Part shown: one piece after another, positions 1 to 8,977 of the stretch
Position numbering within the stretch: position 1 is the stretch's first letter
Layout: every line of letters starts with the position of its first letter
From: Pomphorhynchus laevis
Taxonomy: Eukaryota > Acanthocephala > Palaeacanthocephala > Echinorhynchida > Pomphorhynchidae
NCBI GenBank assembly: GCA_012934845.2
Contig: WNNJ02002075.1
Span: forward strand, 44,204-108,203
DNA: 64,000 nt
Direction of reading: 5' to 3'
Notes under the pieces: model-generated
Told to the model about the DNA's origin: nothing
Seen by the model: the letters and a program-made list of their open reading frames with translations, nothing else
Database searches by the model: none
Position numbers and translations under genes: made by a program

Positions 1-410
1 TCAACCACTCCTCATCTTCACGAGTCGAGTAAAATATCTGGGGTTCACCGTTACGGTGAATTGGTCGGCGAAATCCGACCAGTATAGATTCAAGCGTATC
101 ATGAAGAGAGCTAGGTGGGCTATAAAACGGGACCAGCATCTTTCATTGAATGGGAAAACCCAAGTGCGTCTATGGGGGTACTTGGGCTATCTCGGGATTA
201 GTCTTCTTTACCAGAGGACGTCTCCCAGAGCAAAGACTAAGGTTTCTCAAGCTCCTCATCTCGAGATTATCGACCATAGTCCGTCTCGACTGGATTCTTA
301 GGGGTGAAAGACCCCGAATGGTTCAGTCGAAATTCGGTACGCTTGTGCGGCCGGAGGGCTTAGATCCTTCTTGACCTGAGGCCGTAATGATAAAAAAGGA
401 AGATAAAAGA
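1..410 (+). mobile_element. LINE copy A, 3' end of ORF2 plus 3' tail
   Basis: This is the 3' end of the same APE-type LINE family found complete or nearly so at 17.7-23.2 kb and 41.7-45.5 kb. The first 230 bases align closely with 21175-21410, and the next 170 bases match the 3' tail of copy C (reverse complement of 41704-41870). The protein piece reads like the end of a LINE RT ORF, with the short motifs RLWGYLG and GISLL. The family ends here in an A-rich tail (about 385-412). The window edge cuts the 5' part, so the true length is unknown. The element is decayed and not expected to be active. Confidence 0.85.
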
Positions 411-412
411 AA

Positions 413-1322
413 ATGCTACGACTGGAATGGACAATTGATTTAATTTGTGTTTTCTGCATGTTTTAATTTCTAAATTTTTTCTCAGTTATATAGTTATTTA
501 ATAAAACCATTATTATACATCCTTTGAGCATTCTGTTTCTGTATGTGCACAGTTATCCTTACACTATCAACTAATGTCAAATTACCTACTTCAGAAAGCG
601 ACTGATCGAACTCGACTGAGAAGTGGCTTTCGCATTTTTAATATTCACAGCTCTTAAACTTATTGTTTAAGTTAATTGAATTGAAAAAAACTAAGAAATA
701 TATCCCTTTGCTAATTTTAAAAAATAAATTGTATGACTTTCATAAAATGCATACTTTTTCTATCGTTAATGTTTAGTAACACTATTGATATAGTGTATTA
801 AAATATACCTACAATAATAGTATTTTATGCTACCAGAATTAATTAAAATGTTAGTCAATTCATTGAAAAAATATGTATTTCTTAATAACAGAAATATTAT
901 TTAAATGGAAACAAGAACTTCTCGGTTCCAAAATATAATATTTGAGAAATTCTAGTATATATTTTACCAAAAGCGTAAAAAATAATTCAATGCTTATTCA
1001 AAACATAATATATTTATTGACATCTTAAATTAATTATCGATACGCTGTACATTTCATTTGATCAATTAAACTTATTGTTTATGCTGATCAAGTCAAATGA
1101 TCTTGATCAACGTTACTATTAATAATTATATTTTGTAAAAACACGTTTACAATAACCCTATAACTTATTATCTAAGTTAATGGAATTGAATAAACTAATA
1201 AATATATTCATTTACTAAACAAAAGTATCAAGTTATAATCTCTATATTTAAGTTATTATTCAATAATAACTTTAAATGTTTGTAAAGATTTAAATATTTG
1301 TAATTTATGTCTCTAAAATGTG
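413..1322. other. AT-rich stretch downstream of the TGF-beta-like gene
   Basis: No gene is supported here. It contains the duplicated exon fragment at 521-652. A short dispersed repeat also occurs twice, at about 655-715 and 1160-1220. Several minus-strand AATAAA-type hexamers are present that could serve as poly(A) signals for the minus-strand gene ending at 1323, but none stands out. Confidence 0.6.
521..652 (-). pseudogene. Duplicated fragment of exon 2 of the TGF-beta-like gene
   Basis: About 132 bases are nearly identical to 1953-2083, which is the core of exon 2 of the minus-strand TGF-beta-like gene. The fragment keeps the coding-like stretch around KCESHFSVEF and SLSEVGNLTL, but carries an in-frame stop near its start and a 2-base length change. 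No signal exon or cysteine-knot exon accompanies it. The simplest reading is a relic of a partial tandem duplication of the gene. A repeat carrying both copies is possible but less likely because the sequence looks coding. Confidence 0.6.
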
Positions 1323-1825
1323 TTAGAATATATCCCCAATGCATTTACAGGTTCTAGCCCCTCCTTTAAGAGTTAATATCAACGATGTGCCGTTATTTTG
1401 TCGAAATTCCGTATAAATATCTTCGTACGCGTCAATACTACAACATGTTTTCTTGCCAAATAGCCATTCGGCTAGTATTGTGCTTTCGATATTAAATGAA
1501 TTAGGCTTCACGGCTCTATTCTGGCAGCTACCTTGACATTTCGTTATCGGAATCACTGTAGGCGCAACTAACGTATGTAAACCGAATGCCGATCTGTGAA
1601 GAAATTTACTTACAGGACAGCAATTTTTACCATCGTCACTAGCACAAAGCAGCTGATTATAGGCATTTCTGTACTGCAGGAATTCAGTTAGGGAAAAGTA
1701 CTGATCTTCCTTAGGCTTCGGTCTTATTTGAGCAGCAGCGGCGAAACCTCTAAATTGGTGAAGTTGATACATGAGTGGATAGCCTATTTGACGATGTATA
1801 TTGTGAAGACGTATATATCTATCCT
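1323..1825 (-). CDS. TGF-beta superfamily ligand, last exon (mature cystine-knot domain)
   Basis: This exon encodes a secreted dimeric signalling ligand domain. The reading frame is open from 1859 down to a stop at 1323. Nine cysteines follow the TGF-beta/activin pattern C-x7-CC-x26-C-x3-C-x26-CC-x30-C-x-C. Diagnostic motifs are GKNCC, LVAPT followed by CQGSC (activin-type ligands have IIAPT and CEGSC), a second CC pair, and CKC near the C terminus. One N-glycosylation motif (NGTS) lies before CKC. Unlike typical members, the invariant tryptophan region is replaced (AFGLHTL), five residues follow the last cysteine, and there is no clear RxxR furin site, only the basic IRPKPK upstream. The likely acceptor is the AG ending at 1826, or at 1824; the ATG at 1859 directly follows a stop codon. 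The family call is well supported by spacing. The subfamily (TGF-beta versus activin/myostatin type) is not resolved. Confidence 0.72.
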
Positions 1826-2016
1826 CTGGTAGTTTACCCACATAATGCACAATTATCATTTACGCGTTCGTGTAATGTTGAACATGGGTAAGTGTTTTTG
1901 ATCGCATCGTTTCGACATATATGTATTATTTTAAACAATCGACATACATATATCCTTTGAGCATTCTGTTTCTCTGTGCACAGTTATCCTTACACTATCA
2001 ATTAATGTCAAATTAC

Positions 2017-2193
2017 CTACTTCAGAAAGCGACTGATCGAACTCGACTGAGAAGTGGCTTTCGCATTTTTCATATTCACAGCTGCCGTACTCGAGACTCG
2101 ACACCAAAGGAACTTCTACCACAGTTTTTAAATGAACCCGGATTATCATATTAAGCACAATAAATAAAATTGCTTTAACAATCGCTTGACTAG
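2017..2193 (-). CDS. TGF-beta-like ligand, exon 2 (prodomain-like)
   Basis: A minus-strand open frame of about 75 codons sits between the signal exon and the cystine-knot exon. The acceptor is a good pyrimidine-AG (TTATTTTTAG) ending at 2194. Joined to exon 1 in phase 1, it reads on without a stop. The protein has a hydrophobic start (KAILFIVLNMII) and a later stretch, HFSVEFDQSL then LTLIDSVRITVHR, that resembles the beta strands of TGF-beta prodomains. The 3' border is uncertain. The donor after 2017 (phase 1) joins in frame to an exon starting at 1825. The donor after 1994 (phase 0) joins in frame to one starting at 1823. The frame itself stays open to 1931. I placed the end at 2017, but the 1994 choice keeps more of the prodomain-like sequence. 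Confidence 0.5.
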
Positions 2194-2301
2194 CTAAAAA
2201 TAAAATTTACCTCTTTTATTACATTAGCATATTTTACAGCATCAAAATTCATTTTTATTTGAAGTTATACCATATCAGTATTTGTTCAAATTCAAACTTA
2301 C

Positions 2302-2368
2302 CTTCTGTAGTTTTCTCGGACACAGGAACCTCTGCACTTAAACCCACCAGAAGAAAGAAGACTAGCAT
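2302..2368 (-). CDS. TGF-beta-like ligand, exon 1 (signal peptide)
   Basis: An ATG at 2368-2366 starts MLVFFLLVGLSA, a short classical signal peptide, followed by EVPVSEKTTE. The exon ends in AAG followed by GTAAGT, a consensus splice donor, in phase 1. The predicted intron of 108 bases ends at the acceptor used for exon 2, whose entry phase also fits. The exon lies 5' of the other two on the same strand, so it reads naturally as the start codon exon of the TGF-beta-like ligand. The full model gives a precursor of roughly 255 residues, short for this family, so a further exon could have been missed. Confidence 0.55.
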
Positions 2369-2399
2369 TTTTAACTTAAACTTCGTTAGCGTTTGAATA

Positions 2400-3400
2400 T
2401 TGGAGTACTATAAATGAATACTGGAGTACTATCACTTCCTAATTTTGTACACTTGTGGTGGAAACAAATTTTGTTCACAATTTTAAATGGTAATGTCGGA
2501 TTGTTAGTACTTTGATGTGTGTATTAAAGGATAGCGTCATATTGTGACAATAACCGGTATGTAGTTGTAATGCATTGTTTGTTCATTATACAAATATATA
2601 CCGAACAGCTTCAATAAAAAACACGTTATAGAAACAAGTTATATGGAAATACTTTAAGTAAATTTCTTAATATTGGCACCAAATTGATGGTTAACGGCAT
2701 TCGGGTAGTTTGGATATTAATGGATTAAATCATAAAACACATTTAATTATTATCGTTTTTAGATGAAGAATTTGAAATTGGAATTAGTAAATTACTGTCA
2801 TATATCATCGTTCTATTTTAGCACAAACAGTTACTTGCAACAAAATAATAGTTTTACTTAAAACGAAATAATTATTAAACTACTATAACTATAACGATCC
2901 AAATTAGTATTCTCTTTTGATAATAAAAGAATAAAATGTAACTAATCTTGATATTATTATCCCAAATATTTTTCTTTACTTTTGATGCTGACTAATATTA
3001 GCAGCTTCAATATTTAAATTGCAATACTTTTTAATTTATATTGTAAATTTACTAATAAATAAACCAGTAATTTCTTAATAATTAATTAATAAAATTTCTC
3101 AATAATGTCATATATTCATTTATAGAATATATTCATCCATCGATTTTCAAATGTACACACCAACTAAGAGTTATTGATTACTCAAAGTAATCTAAATTAA
3201 ATCCAGACTTATGGTTAATTAATTTATTAATAATTAATTAATAATTAATACATTATTCTAGAGATAATTACATGGCAGTAATCATAGATATTAGAACTTT
3301 TAATTGTAATATGATAGCTTTTATTTAGAAAGTTCGAAGGGATCTTAACTTTCTGAAATAAAATATTTTAGAACTAGTGAATTATAAGGCATGTCAATTA
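2400..3400. other. AT-rich flank upstream of the TGF-beta-like gene
   Basis: This stretch should contain the promoter of the minus-strand ligand gene. I see no recognisable core promoter element and no ORF of note. There is an imperfect direct repeat near 2395-2430 (two TGGAGTACTAT sites) and an AT-rich block of TAATTAAT repeats near 3070-3250. Confidence 0.5.
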
Positions 3401-3406
3401 TGTTAC

Positions 3407-3563
3407 TTGCAGTATTGCATCCTCTTATGCATTGCAGTAATGATGTCGTAAGGGGGCCGTCTATAGGTTTCCTTTTGCAGCTAGCAGTGGAGAGAATCCT
3501 ACCACTGATGAGATGCAATAATGATGAGATGACAATCATTAGGGCGACTTGCTTCAACTTCAT
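3407..3563 (-). CDS. Candidate first exon of a small secreted protein
   Basis: The ATG at 3563 starts MKLKQVALMIVISS, leading into a hydrophobic core and LHLISG, a good signal peptide. A short cysteine-containing mature part follows (RILSTASCKRKP and QCIRGCNTAS). The frame meets a plausible splice donor (A followed by GTAACA) at 3407. Unspliced, it would run to a stop at 3345. I do not recognise the family and found no downstream exon. It lies on the same strand as the TGF-beta-like and FGF-like genes and between them. It could be a separate small secreted peptide gene or an unrelated open frame. The signal peptide and donor are seen; that it is a gene is inference. Confidence 0.3.
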
Positions 3564-3647
3564 TTGAAGTCCCCGACAATTATATAGGAAATTTTCAATA
3601 ATCCTAGTACTGCGTTGAAATAATCGCAAACTAAGCTGTATTATTTT

Positions 3648-3744
3648 AAGAGTTTCAATCCGACGTCATTGAAACTCTTTGAATTAAAAAATAAGTGCAG
3701 TTTATTAAATTCCAAACGATAACAGATATGTTATCGTTTGGAAT
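3648..3744. repeat. Two adjacent perfect hairpins
   Basis: Hairpin 1 has 12-base arms at 3648-3659 and 3668-3679 with an 8-base loop. Hairpin 2 has 15-base arms at 3709-3723 and 3730-3744 with a 6-base loop. Both are perfect. They may be small palindromic insertions or an RNA hairpin pair. I cannot assign a family. Confidence 0.85.
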
Positions 3745-3849
3745 ATTATTTGTCATATTATAGTCTTTCACCTCATCAGAACTAAGAAACACCAGGAAGT
3801 CTCGCTCTAACTCAATGATTTCGTCGAAGTCGTCACAATTACGCAATCC

Positions 3850-4599
3850 ATTGAAAAATGCTTTCCTGCAATAAAGTCCTTAAATGAATTAATGACTTAA
3901 TTGGTGCTAATGAGTATGTAGCTTGACATGCTAATATAACAATTTATTATTTAAATCCAAAATCACATTTATTGAATTATATAAAAAAATAATATTTTGG
4001 AAGCATTCGATATTTAGCGTATGGCTTTAAAGGTCAAACATACTACATGTTGATTTAGACAGCTTTTATTACCTTTTTGTACGATGTAATATTTGATTAT
4101 TCGTTTAGCTTTTAACATCATATTCAAATTCTTGTAAGTTAGGATCTACGATATTTTACGTTTATAAAATAAGCTGATATGTTGTTTTAAGTATTATTTT
4201 TAATTTTTAAACTTATTTTAGTTAATTGATTTAATTAATTAACTAATTTATTAAGTCATTTTGTATTACTCGCAACCAGCTAATTGTTTATTTCTGGCGA
4301 TGTTGCTGATTGTTAATAATAATTTGACACTTTTATAAATTGGAATATTGATTGATTTCCCTTTTTTTGAGAAATTACTAAAAAGCTGCTTTAATAGACT
4401 GTAGACTTAAGCATTAAATCCCATGTCTAAAAAGAATTGTGTAAGCAATAATAAAAACGGAAAGAGAAAACTAGGAAATGATTAATTAGCAAGGCAACAA
4501 AAACGTGAAATAAGTTAAAAATCAGGTATATAATGGCAAAAAACGAGCCAGTAAATATAAAACCAATTATCTTCTTTACACTAAATATCTAAATAACAT
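3850..4599. other. AT-rich gap, 3' side of the FGF-like gene
   Basis: No coding signal is supported. A minus-strand AATAAA (plus-strand TTTATT) near 4247-4253 lies downstream of the minus-strand gene ending at 4600 and could act as a poly(A) signal. Confidence 0.5.
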
Positions 4600-5296
4600 C
4601 TACACATTCGGTTTGGCACGGAATCGTACACGACGTATTCTGTAGTACGATAACGGTGGCTTTAATTGTCCATTTGTTGTCTGTATATGAGAAATCCTCG
4701 TTTTAGGATTGACATTTTTTATGCTTTGAGCTCTCTGTGACTTATTTTTTTTATCTACGGCTTTGTAATGAACTCTCATGACCCTCGAAGTGTCATGTTT
4801 CTCATCGTTCAATTTATTAAAAAATGATTTTCTTAATGTTTTGTTACAGTTGAGATTTCCGTGCTTACGATGACAAGAACGATATATACCTACATTTGTT
4901 GTAATTGGATGCTTGTTCTCGATCAGTTTATGCTGGCTTATGTTGCTATTTGGCCGCTGTTCGTCGCTTTTGTAACGTGATATATTTTTCTTCGCAAAGT
5001 GGCTTAACATAAAGTAAGATCTATTTAAACTATTGCTTTGAATAATGTTTTTGCTGTGAGAATGCTGCAGATCAGGTTGCTGACTTTGAACAGTTAGAAA
5101 TGCAAAGAAATCGGGATGCTTCACCTCATTCCAGTCACTAACATTTACGGCCTGAGCGGAGCAAAACGATCCCATTGATGGGAACCAAGCTACTCTTAGA
5201 TGTATTGCAGAATTAGAAAGACCGACATGATCCCATTGCAAATGGCGAGCGGCTACAACCGATCTGTGTCGTTTAAACAAGCAATTGTGGCTGTCT
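4600..5296 (-). CDS. Possible FGF-like ligand, last exon with long basic tail
   Basis: The open frame of about 230 codons is far longer than expected by chance in DNA this AT-rich. Its start contains DSHNCLFKRHR and QWDHVGLSNSAIH, which can be lined up with the third beta-trefoil unit of FGFs (cysteine-x-F, then W-Y-V-G/A-L-N). The remaining 170 residues form a strongly basic, low-complexity tail, as some invertebrate FGFs have, ending at the stop at 4600. The acceptor chosen ends TTAG at 5297; another, better pyrimidine-AG (TTTATCTAG) would start the exon at 5304. The FGF call rests on short motifs and on exon order with the exons at 5.4 and 9.0 kb. It could instead be an unrelated secreted basic protein. 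The reading frame being real is more certain than the family. Confidence 0.4.
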
Positions 5297-5358
5297 CTAA
5301 TTTGCTAGATAAAAAAAATGATTTTCTACTATAATAAATAACAATCTCATACACTAAC

Positions 5359-5404
5359 CTGTCCAATAATGTTTCTGCCACGCACGCATAGCCATCGATT
5401 TGTG
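5359..5404 (-). CDS. Possible FGF-like ligand, middle exon, or alternative signal exon
   Basis: A short exon is bounded by a consensus donor (ACAG followed by GTTAGT) after 5359. Using the acceptor CTAG before 5404, its phases (1 in, 2 out) fit the first exon at 9.0 kb and the last exon starting at 5296. It encodes AQIDGYACVAETLLDR, which resembles the G-x-Y-x-C-M/V strand of the second FGF trefoil unit. An alternative is that this is a separate first exon: an ATG at 5458 starts MIFGFFLLLPVLYLYS, itself a good signal peptide. The same bases also form a strong pyrimidine tract ending in ATACAG at 5412. I cannot decide between these readings, and a 46-base exon is unusually small. Confidence 0.3.
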
Positions 5405-5464
5405 CTAGCCGACTGTATAAATACAAAACCGGGAGCAACAGGAAGAAACCAAAAATCATCTATT

Positions 5465-6350
5465 TAACAATCAAAATACAATAAAATAGGTATTTTAGAA
5501 ATGACACAACTCTGTATATTTTGATAAATTCGTAATTACTTTTACAATATTTTAAACTACTACTGGGGCTCACTATATTTGGTCGAATAAATGAACATTT
5601 GATAGCTACTGTTTGCAACCTAAGGAAACAGGTGATATGTACGAATAATTCATGAAATAATCTAAAATAGAAAATGCTAAATTTGAGGCTCTACCAGAAG
5701 TAAGACGCAATGCAAAGTCATTTTAAAATTTATGCGAATAATAAATTCATATGTCTAAAGTTTTGTGATCCATTTTTTTCAGTAACGATCCTATCAAATG
5801 TTTGTGCGTCGCTACTCTACCTTTAATATAAAGTTATAATATTCTTTAAATTCACTTGAATTGTTCATTTCTACATCGTTTAGTGTCCCATCCAAAGATG
5901 TGTAATAACGAAATGTCAGTAATAAATATTGCTCGTTTCAATTTCATGTGGCGTCTACCATAATGCAACATTAAGAATCCATCAAAAAATATTAAATCGA
6001 TTATTTTGCAGATGTTGGCATTATGATTTTGCACGTAATAGCGTGCTTAGACACAGTTTGTAAAATGTGTGCAAGGTATGTGACTTGCAATATCGAGGTC
6101 GGTTGAGCCATTAGGTGGGCGCTGAGTATCACACTGATTATTTTCCCATATATTCCTATGCTATGGTTCAATCATTCCTTTACAAACATGTAATTATTTA
6201 TCGTTTGACTGCTTTTCAAGTAATTTTATTTTTAGTCGATATATAACGTTATTTATTTTTTGTGAACTATCAAAAAAAAACAAAATTATTTCAACTTCAA
6301 CAAATTTCAGTAACTTACTAATATTTATCAAACATTTTCTAAATTTTACT
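5465..6350. other. Intron-like stretch of the FGF-like gene model
   Basis: Mostly AT-rich. One minus-strand frame at 5852-6034 contains DGFLMLHYGRR and RAIFITD, faintly similar to the FGF-like exon at 9.0 kb (NGFVYGRR, NFSITD). That could be an extra or duplicated exon, but the support is weak. Confidence 0.35.
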
Positions 6351-6352
6351 TG

Positions 6353-6565
6353 ATTGCATCTACGAGCTGAAATTCTTCTGGTTATGGCACTACACTAAAC
6401 TCACAGGTATTGTTCCTATTTTTAATACAGCAGGACGCTACTAATCAGCCTGGGTGGGGCTCATCAGCTGCTGACCCAGACCTACATTACACGTTTCGAC
6501 CCTTATTATCTGCTTCGTACACGACTGGCTGCTCCAGTGGTGTTGATATACATTTATGTATATTA
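6353..6565 (-). mobile_element. SINE copy, internally deleted
   Basis: It matches the minus-strand SINE at 6883-7560 over its tail (GAGCTGAAATTCTTCTGG motif on the plus strand) and its central block (GCCTGGGTGG to TTATTATCTGC). It lacks most of the tRNA-like promoter part and joins directly to the CTGGCTGCTCCAGTG end. It is therefore a deleted copy of the same short element. Confidence 0.65.
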
Positions 6566-6611
6566 CTTTTGGTAGGTGATTAAAGATCTATTAGAAACCC
6601 ACCCTAGTTAT

Positions 6612-6776
6612 GTGATCCGCTAACCGGATCACTGTTTTTCATGATGCCGCTTGTAATGACTGTTTTTAATTTAACTTAAATGCATCTGTGAGGTGAAATT
6701 CTTCTGATTGTGGAACGACAATATCATTACATGTTTAGTTCATATTCTTGATACAGTGATCTGGCTAGCGGATCAC
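6612..6776. repeat. Pair of 21-bp palindromes flanking a SINE tail fragment
   Basis: Two near-identical palindromic sites (GTGATCCG...CGGATCAC) lie at 6612-6632 and 6756-6776, about 124 bases apart and in inverted relation. Between them is a partial SINE tail (about 6681-6750). The unit could be a miniature inverted-repeat element or two copies of a protein-binding palindrome. Confidence 0.75.
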
Positions 6777-6882
6777 ACACATATGGTTCAAGATAAATAG
6801 ATATGTGAAAAGTAATTCTTGAAGAAATAATCAATGTAAATTGATAAAAATACGATATATAATAGAATATTAAAATACGCTT

Positions 6883-7560
6883 GATTGCATCTTTGAGCTG
6901 AAATTATTCTGGTTGTAACACGGCATTATCATCACAGGTATTGTTCCTATTCTTGATACAACAAGAAACTACTAATAAGCCTGGGTGGGTCTCATCAGCT
7001 GCTGACCCAGACCTACATTCCACGTGTCAACCTTTATTATCTGCAGTCTCCTAACACTGGTGGTTATCGGATTTAAACTCGGGACGTCTGCATCGCGATT
7101 CAACGTTACATCCACTGGGCTGGATGCAACAAGAAGCTACTTATTAGTAGCTTTTTGATACAACAAGAAGCTACTAATAAGCCTGGGTGGGTCTCATCAG
7201 CTGCTGACCCAGACCTACATTCCACGTGTCAACCTTTATTATCTGCAGTCTCCTAACACTGGTGGTTATCGGATTTAAACTCGGGACGTCTGCATCACGA
7301 TTCAACGTTACATCCACTGGGCTGGATGCAACAAGAAGCTACTTATTAGTAGCTTTTTGATACAACAAGAAACTACTAATAAGCCTGGGTGGGTCTCATC
7401 AGCTGCTGACACAGACCTACATTCCACGTGTCAACCTTTATTATCTGCATGCTCCCAACACTGGTGGTTATCGGATTTGAACTCGGGACGTCGGCATCGC
7501 GATTCAACGTTACATCCACTGGGCTGGCTGCTCCAGTGTAGACATACATTTCTGTATATT
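6883..7560 (-). mobile_element. tRNA-type SINE with internal 202-bp triplication
   Basis: Read on the minus strand, each head contains an A-box-like segment (AGCCCAGTGGATGTAACG) and, 42 bases on, a B-box (GAGTTCAAATCC in the third unit). This is the spacing of a tRNA-derived RNA polymerase III promoter. The body holds a stem-loop (GGGTC...GACCC) and the tail ends near 6883. The block from GCCTGGG is repeated exactly 202 bases apart at 6979, 7181 and 7383. Units 1 and 2 are almost identical; unit 3 differs at several sites and keeps the best B-box. The parent tRNA is not identified. Confidence 0.7.
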
Positions 7561-7654
7561 TTTATCTTATTTTTCGTATATTATTTTTCTTTATATTATT
7601 TTTCTGTATAATGTACAAAAATGTACACCATTTGATAATAAAATTATACCTATA

Positions 7655-8690
7655 TTACATTGGAATCCTAAATTACACAAAAACCGAATAAAACCTAGGT
7701 TCATATGTAGTGTTTTTGAATACACTTTAAACTTCTTTCTGTTTATATGAATAAACGGCTTAAAGTAATTAAAACACTTTCTAAATTAGATAGTTACATA
7801 GACAAATAACTGGCACAATAACTTATATATTTATATAATTATTTATTATTTATTCATTTTATTTATCATTTTTTAATTTATAAATATAAAATATGGAGAC
7901 TAAGTTATCTGATCTGAATTGTTTGTCAGATTCTTCCAATAATATCGTGGTAGATACTAAATTTAGTAGAAACGAGCGTGCTGGCCATCGATAAATTACT
8001 AAAAGATTGTGACCTAACGATAACATTACAGCGATTCATAGAGGACTGTGATACTGCAAGTTAAGCAAGACTCACAGCAATATGTTGACGTACATTTATG
8101 TTATATCTCAGCAAATATCAACACATTTCGTAGTGGTAATATCACCATCTTGCCCGTACAAAATAATAAATTAAAAATAAAAATATTATTAGTAAAGTCT
8201 TCATATTTCATTGTTATTTCCAAATTAAGTAAAAGAACCCTGATGACTGTCATTTTGCTATTAAAATTATTGAAATACTCTGCAGTGCTAGCTACAGAAA
8301 GATACCCTGTAACAAATGTAGTCTCCCTGCTGGCTGCAGGCGCTTGCTGAGTCCATTTCAGCAGCCAGCAGCATTCACAGTATGTTCTAATGATGGTCGT
8401 AATATCTGCGAAACGATATCCATTATGATTTTCGTTTCTCTTTAATTTGATGTCTATCACAATGAAATATATGAAAAAATTCTGTAAAGAGTTTAATTTT
8501 AATTTATTATGGAAGTTTAAAATCGAAATATTTAATTACCAAGAATGCACAAAATTGTTTCAAATGAGATGTACCAACTTAACTGATCATACAATCAATA
8601 ACAAAGTCTATGGATATATTGGTTACACTACTCATAAGCTATCGAAGATGATGGAACAACATTATGACGATATTCAAAAGAAGAATTAGG
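7655..8690 (+). mobile_element. Decayed Penelope-like element (PLE) fragment, copy P3
   Basis: The segment near 7655-7800 encodes PKLHKN and KPRF, a motif at the start of RT domains in PLE-related elements. The stretch 7735-7800 aligns with 32790-32860 of copy P2. At 8447-8689 an open frame contains YGYIGYTTHKLSKMMEQH, which resembles the catalytic start of a GIY-YIG endonuclease, the nuclease usual for PLEs. The middle (7860-8440) is not recognisable. Copies P1 and P2 lack this nuclease-like part, so joining both ends into one element is inference. Confidence 0.4.
8327..8371. repeat. GC-rich 11-bp perfect hairpin
   Basis: The arms CTGCTGGCTGC (8327-8337) and GCAGCCAGCAG (8361-8371) pair perfectly around a 23-base loop. 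It is far more GC-rich than its surroundings. Function unknown. Confidence 0.85.
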
Positions 8691-8977
8691 CATTAAAACC
8701 TAGATACAATGGATTTGCAAGAACGCTAGTATTTTCTAATACCCACATCAACTGTATTCTTGACTTCTCATTCTAATTTTGATAACTGTTTCATATTGTT
8801 CTGACGATGATAAAGGGAACTTAAAAGTCCATTCTCAAAATGTCAACTTAAACAACTGGATTACTCAAATATCTTTACGCTAATTCCACGTTTAACCATT
8901 TTACCAACTTTATCAATGTTATATTATTTTTATATTATCTTCATCAACTTTATCTCATGTTATAACAAATGCCTTAC

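Noticed and set aside
1600-1625. A 20-base GT...AG unit inside the TGF-beta-like exon that looks like a tiny intron (GTAAGT to TTCTTCACAG)
   Set aside because: It is far too short for a normal intron, its removal would shift the frame, and the unspliced frame gives the expected cysteine spacing.
4600-5280. The last FGF-like exon as a second TGF-beta ligand (C..KRH and W positions)
   Set aside because: It lacks the CxGxC and CC motifs and the terminal CxC; only two or three residues agree.
7005-7020. CTGATGA in the SINE (minus strand) as a hammerhead start
   Set aside because: No GAAA and no matching stems at a suitable distance, although the sequence forms a simple stem-loop.
7357-7611. 84-codon plus-strand frame over the SINE
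   Set aside because: It is the third SINE unit read through; the sequence is explained by the tRNA-like promoter and repeats.
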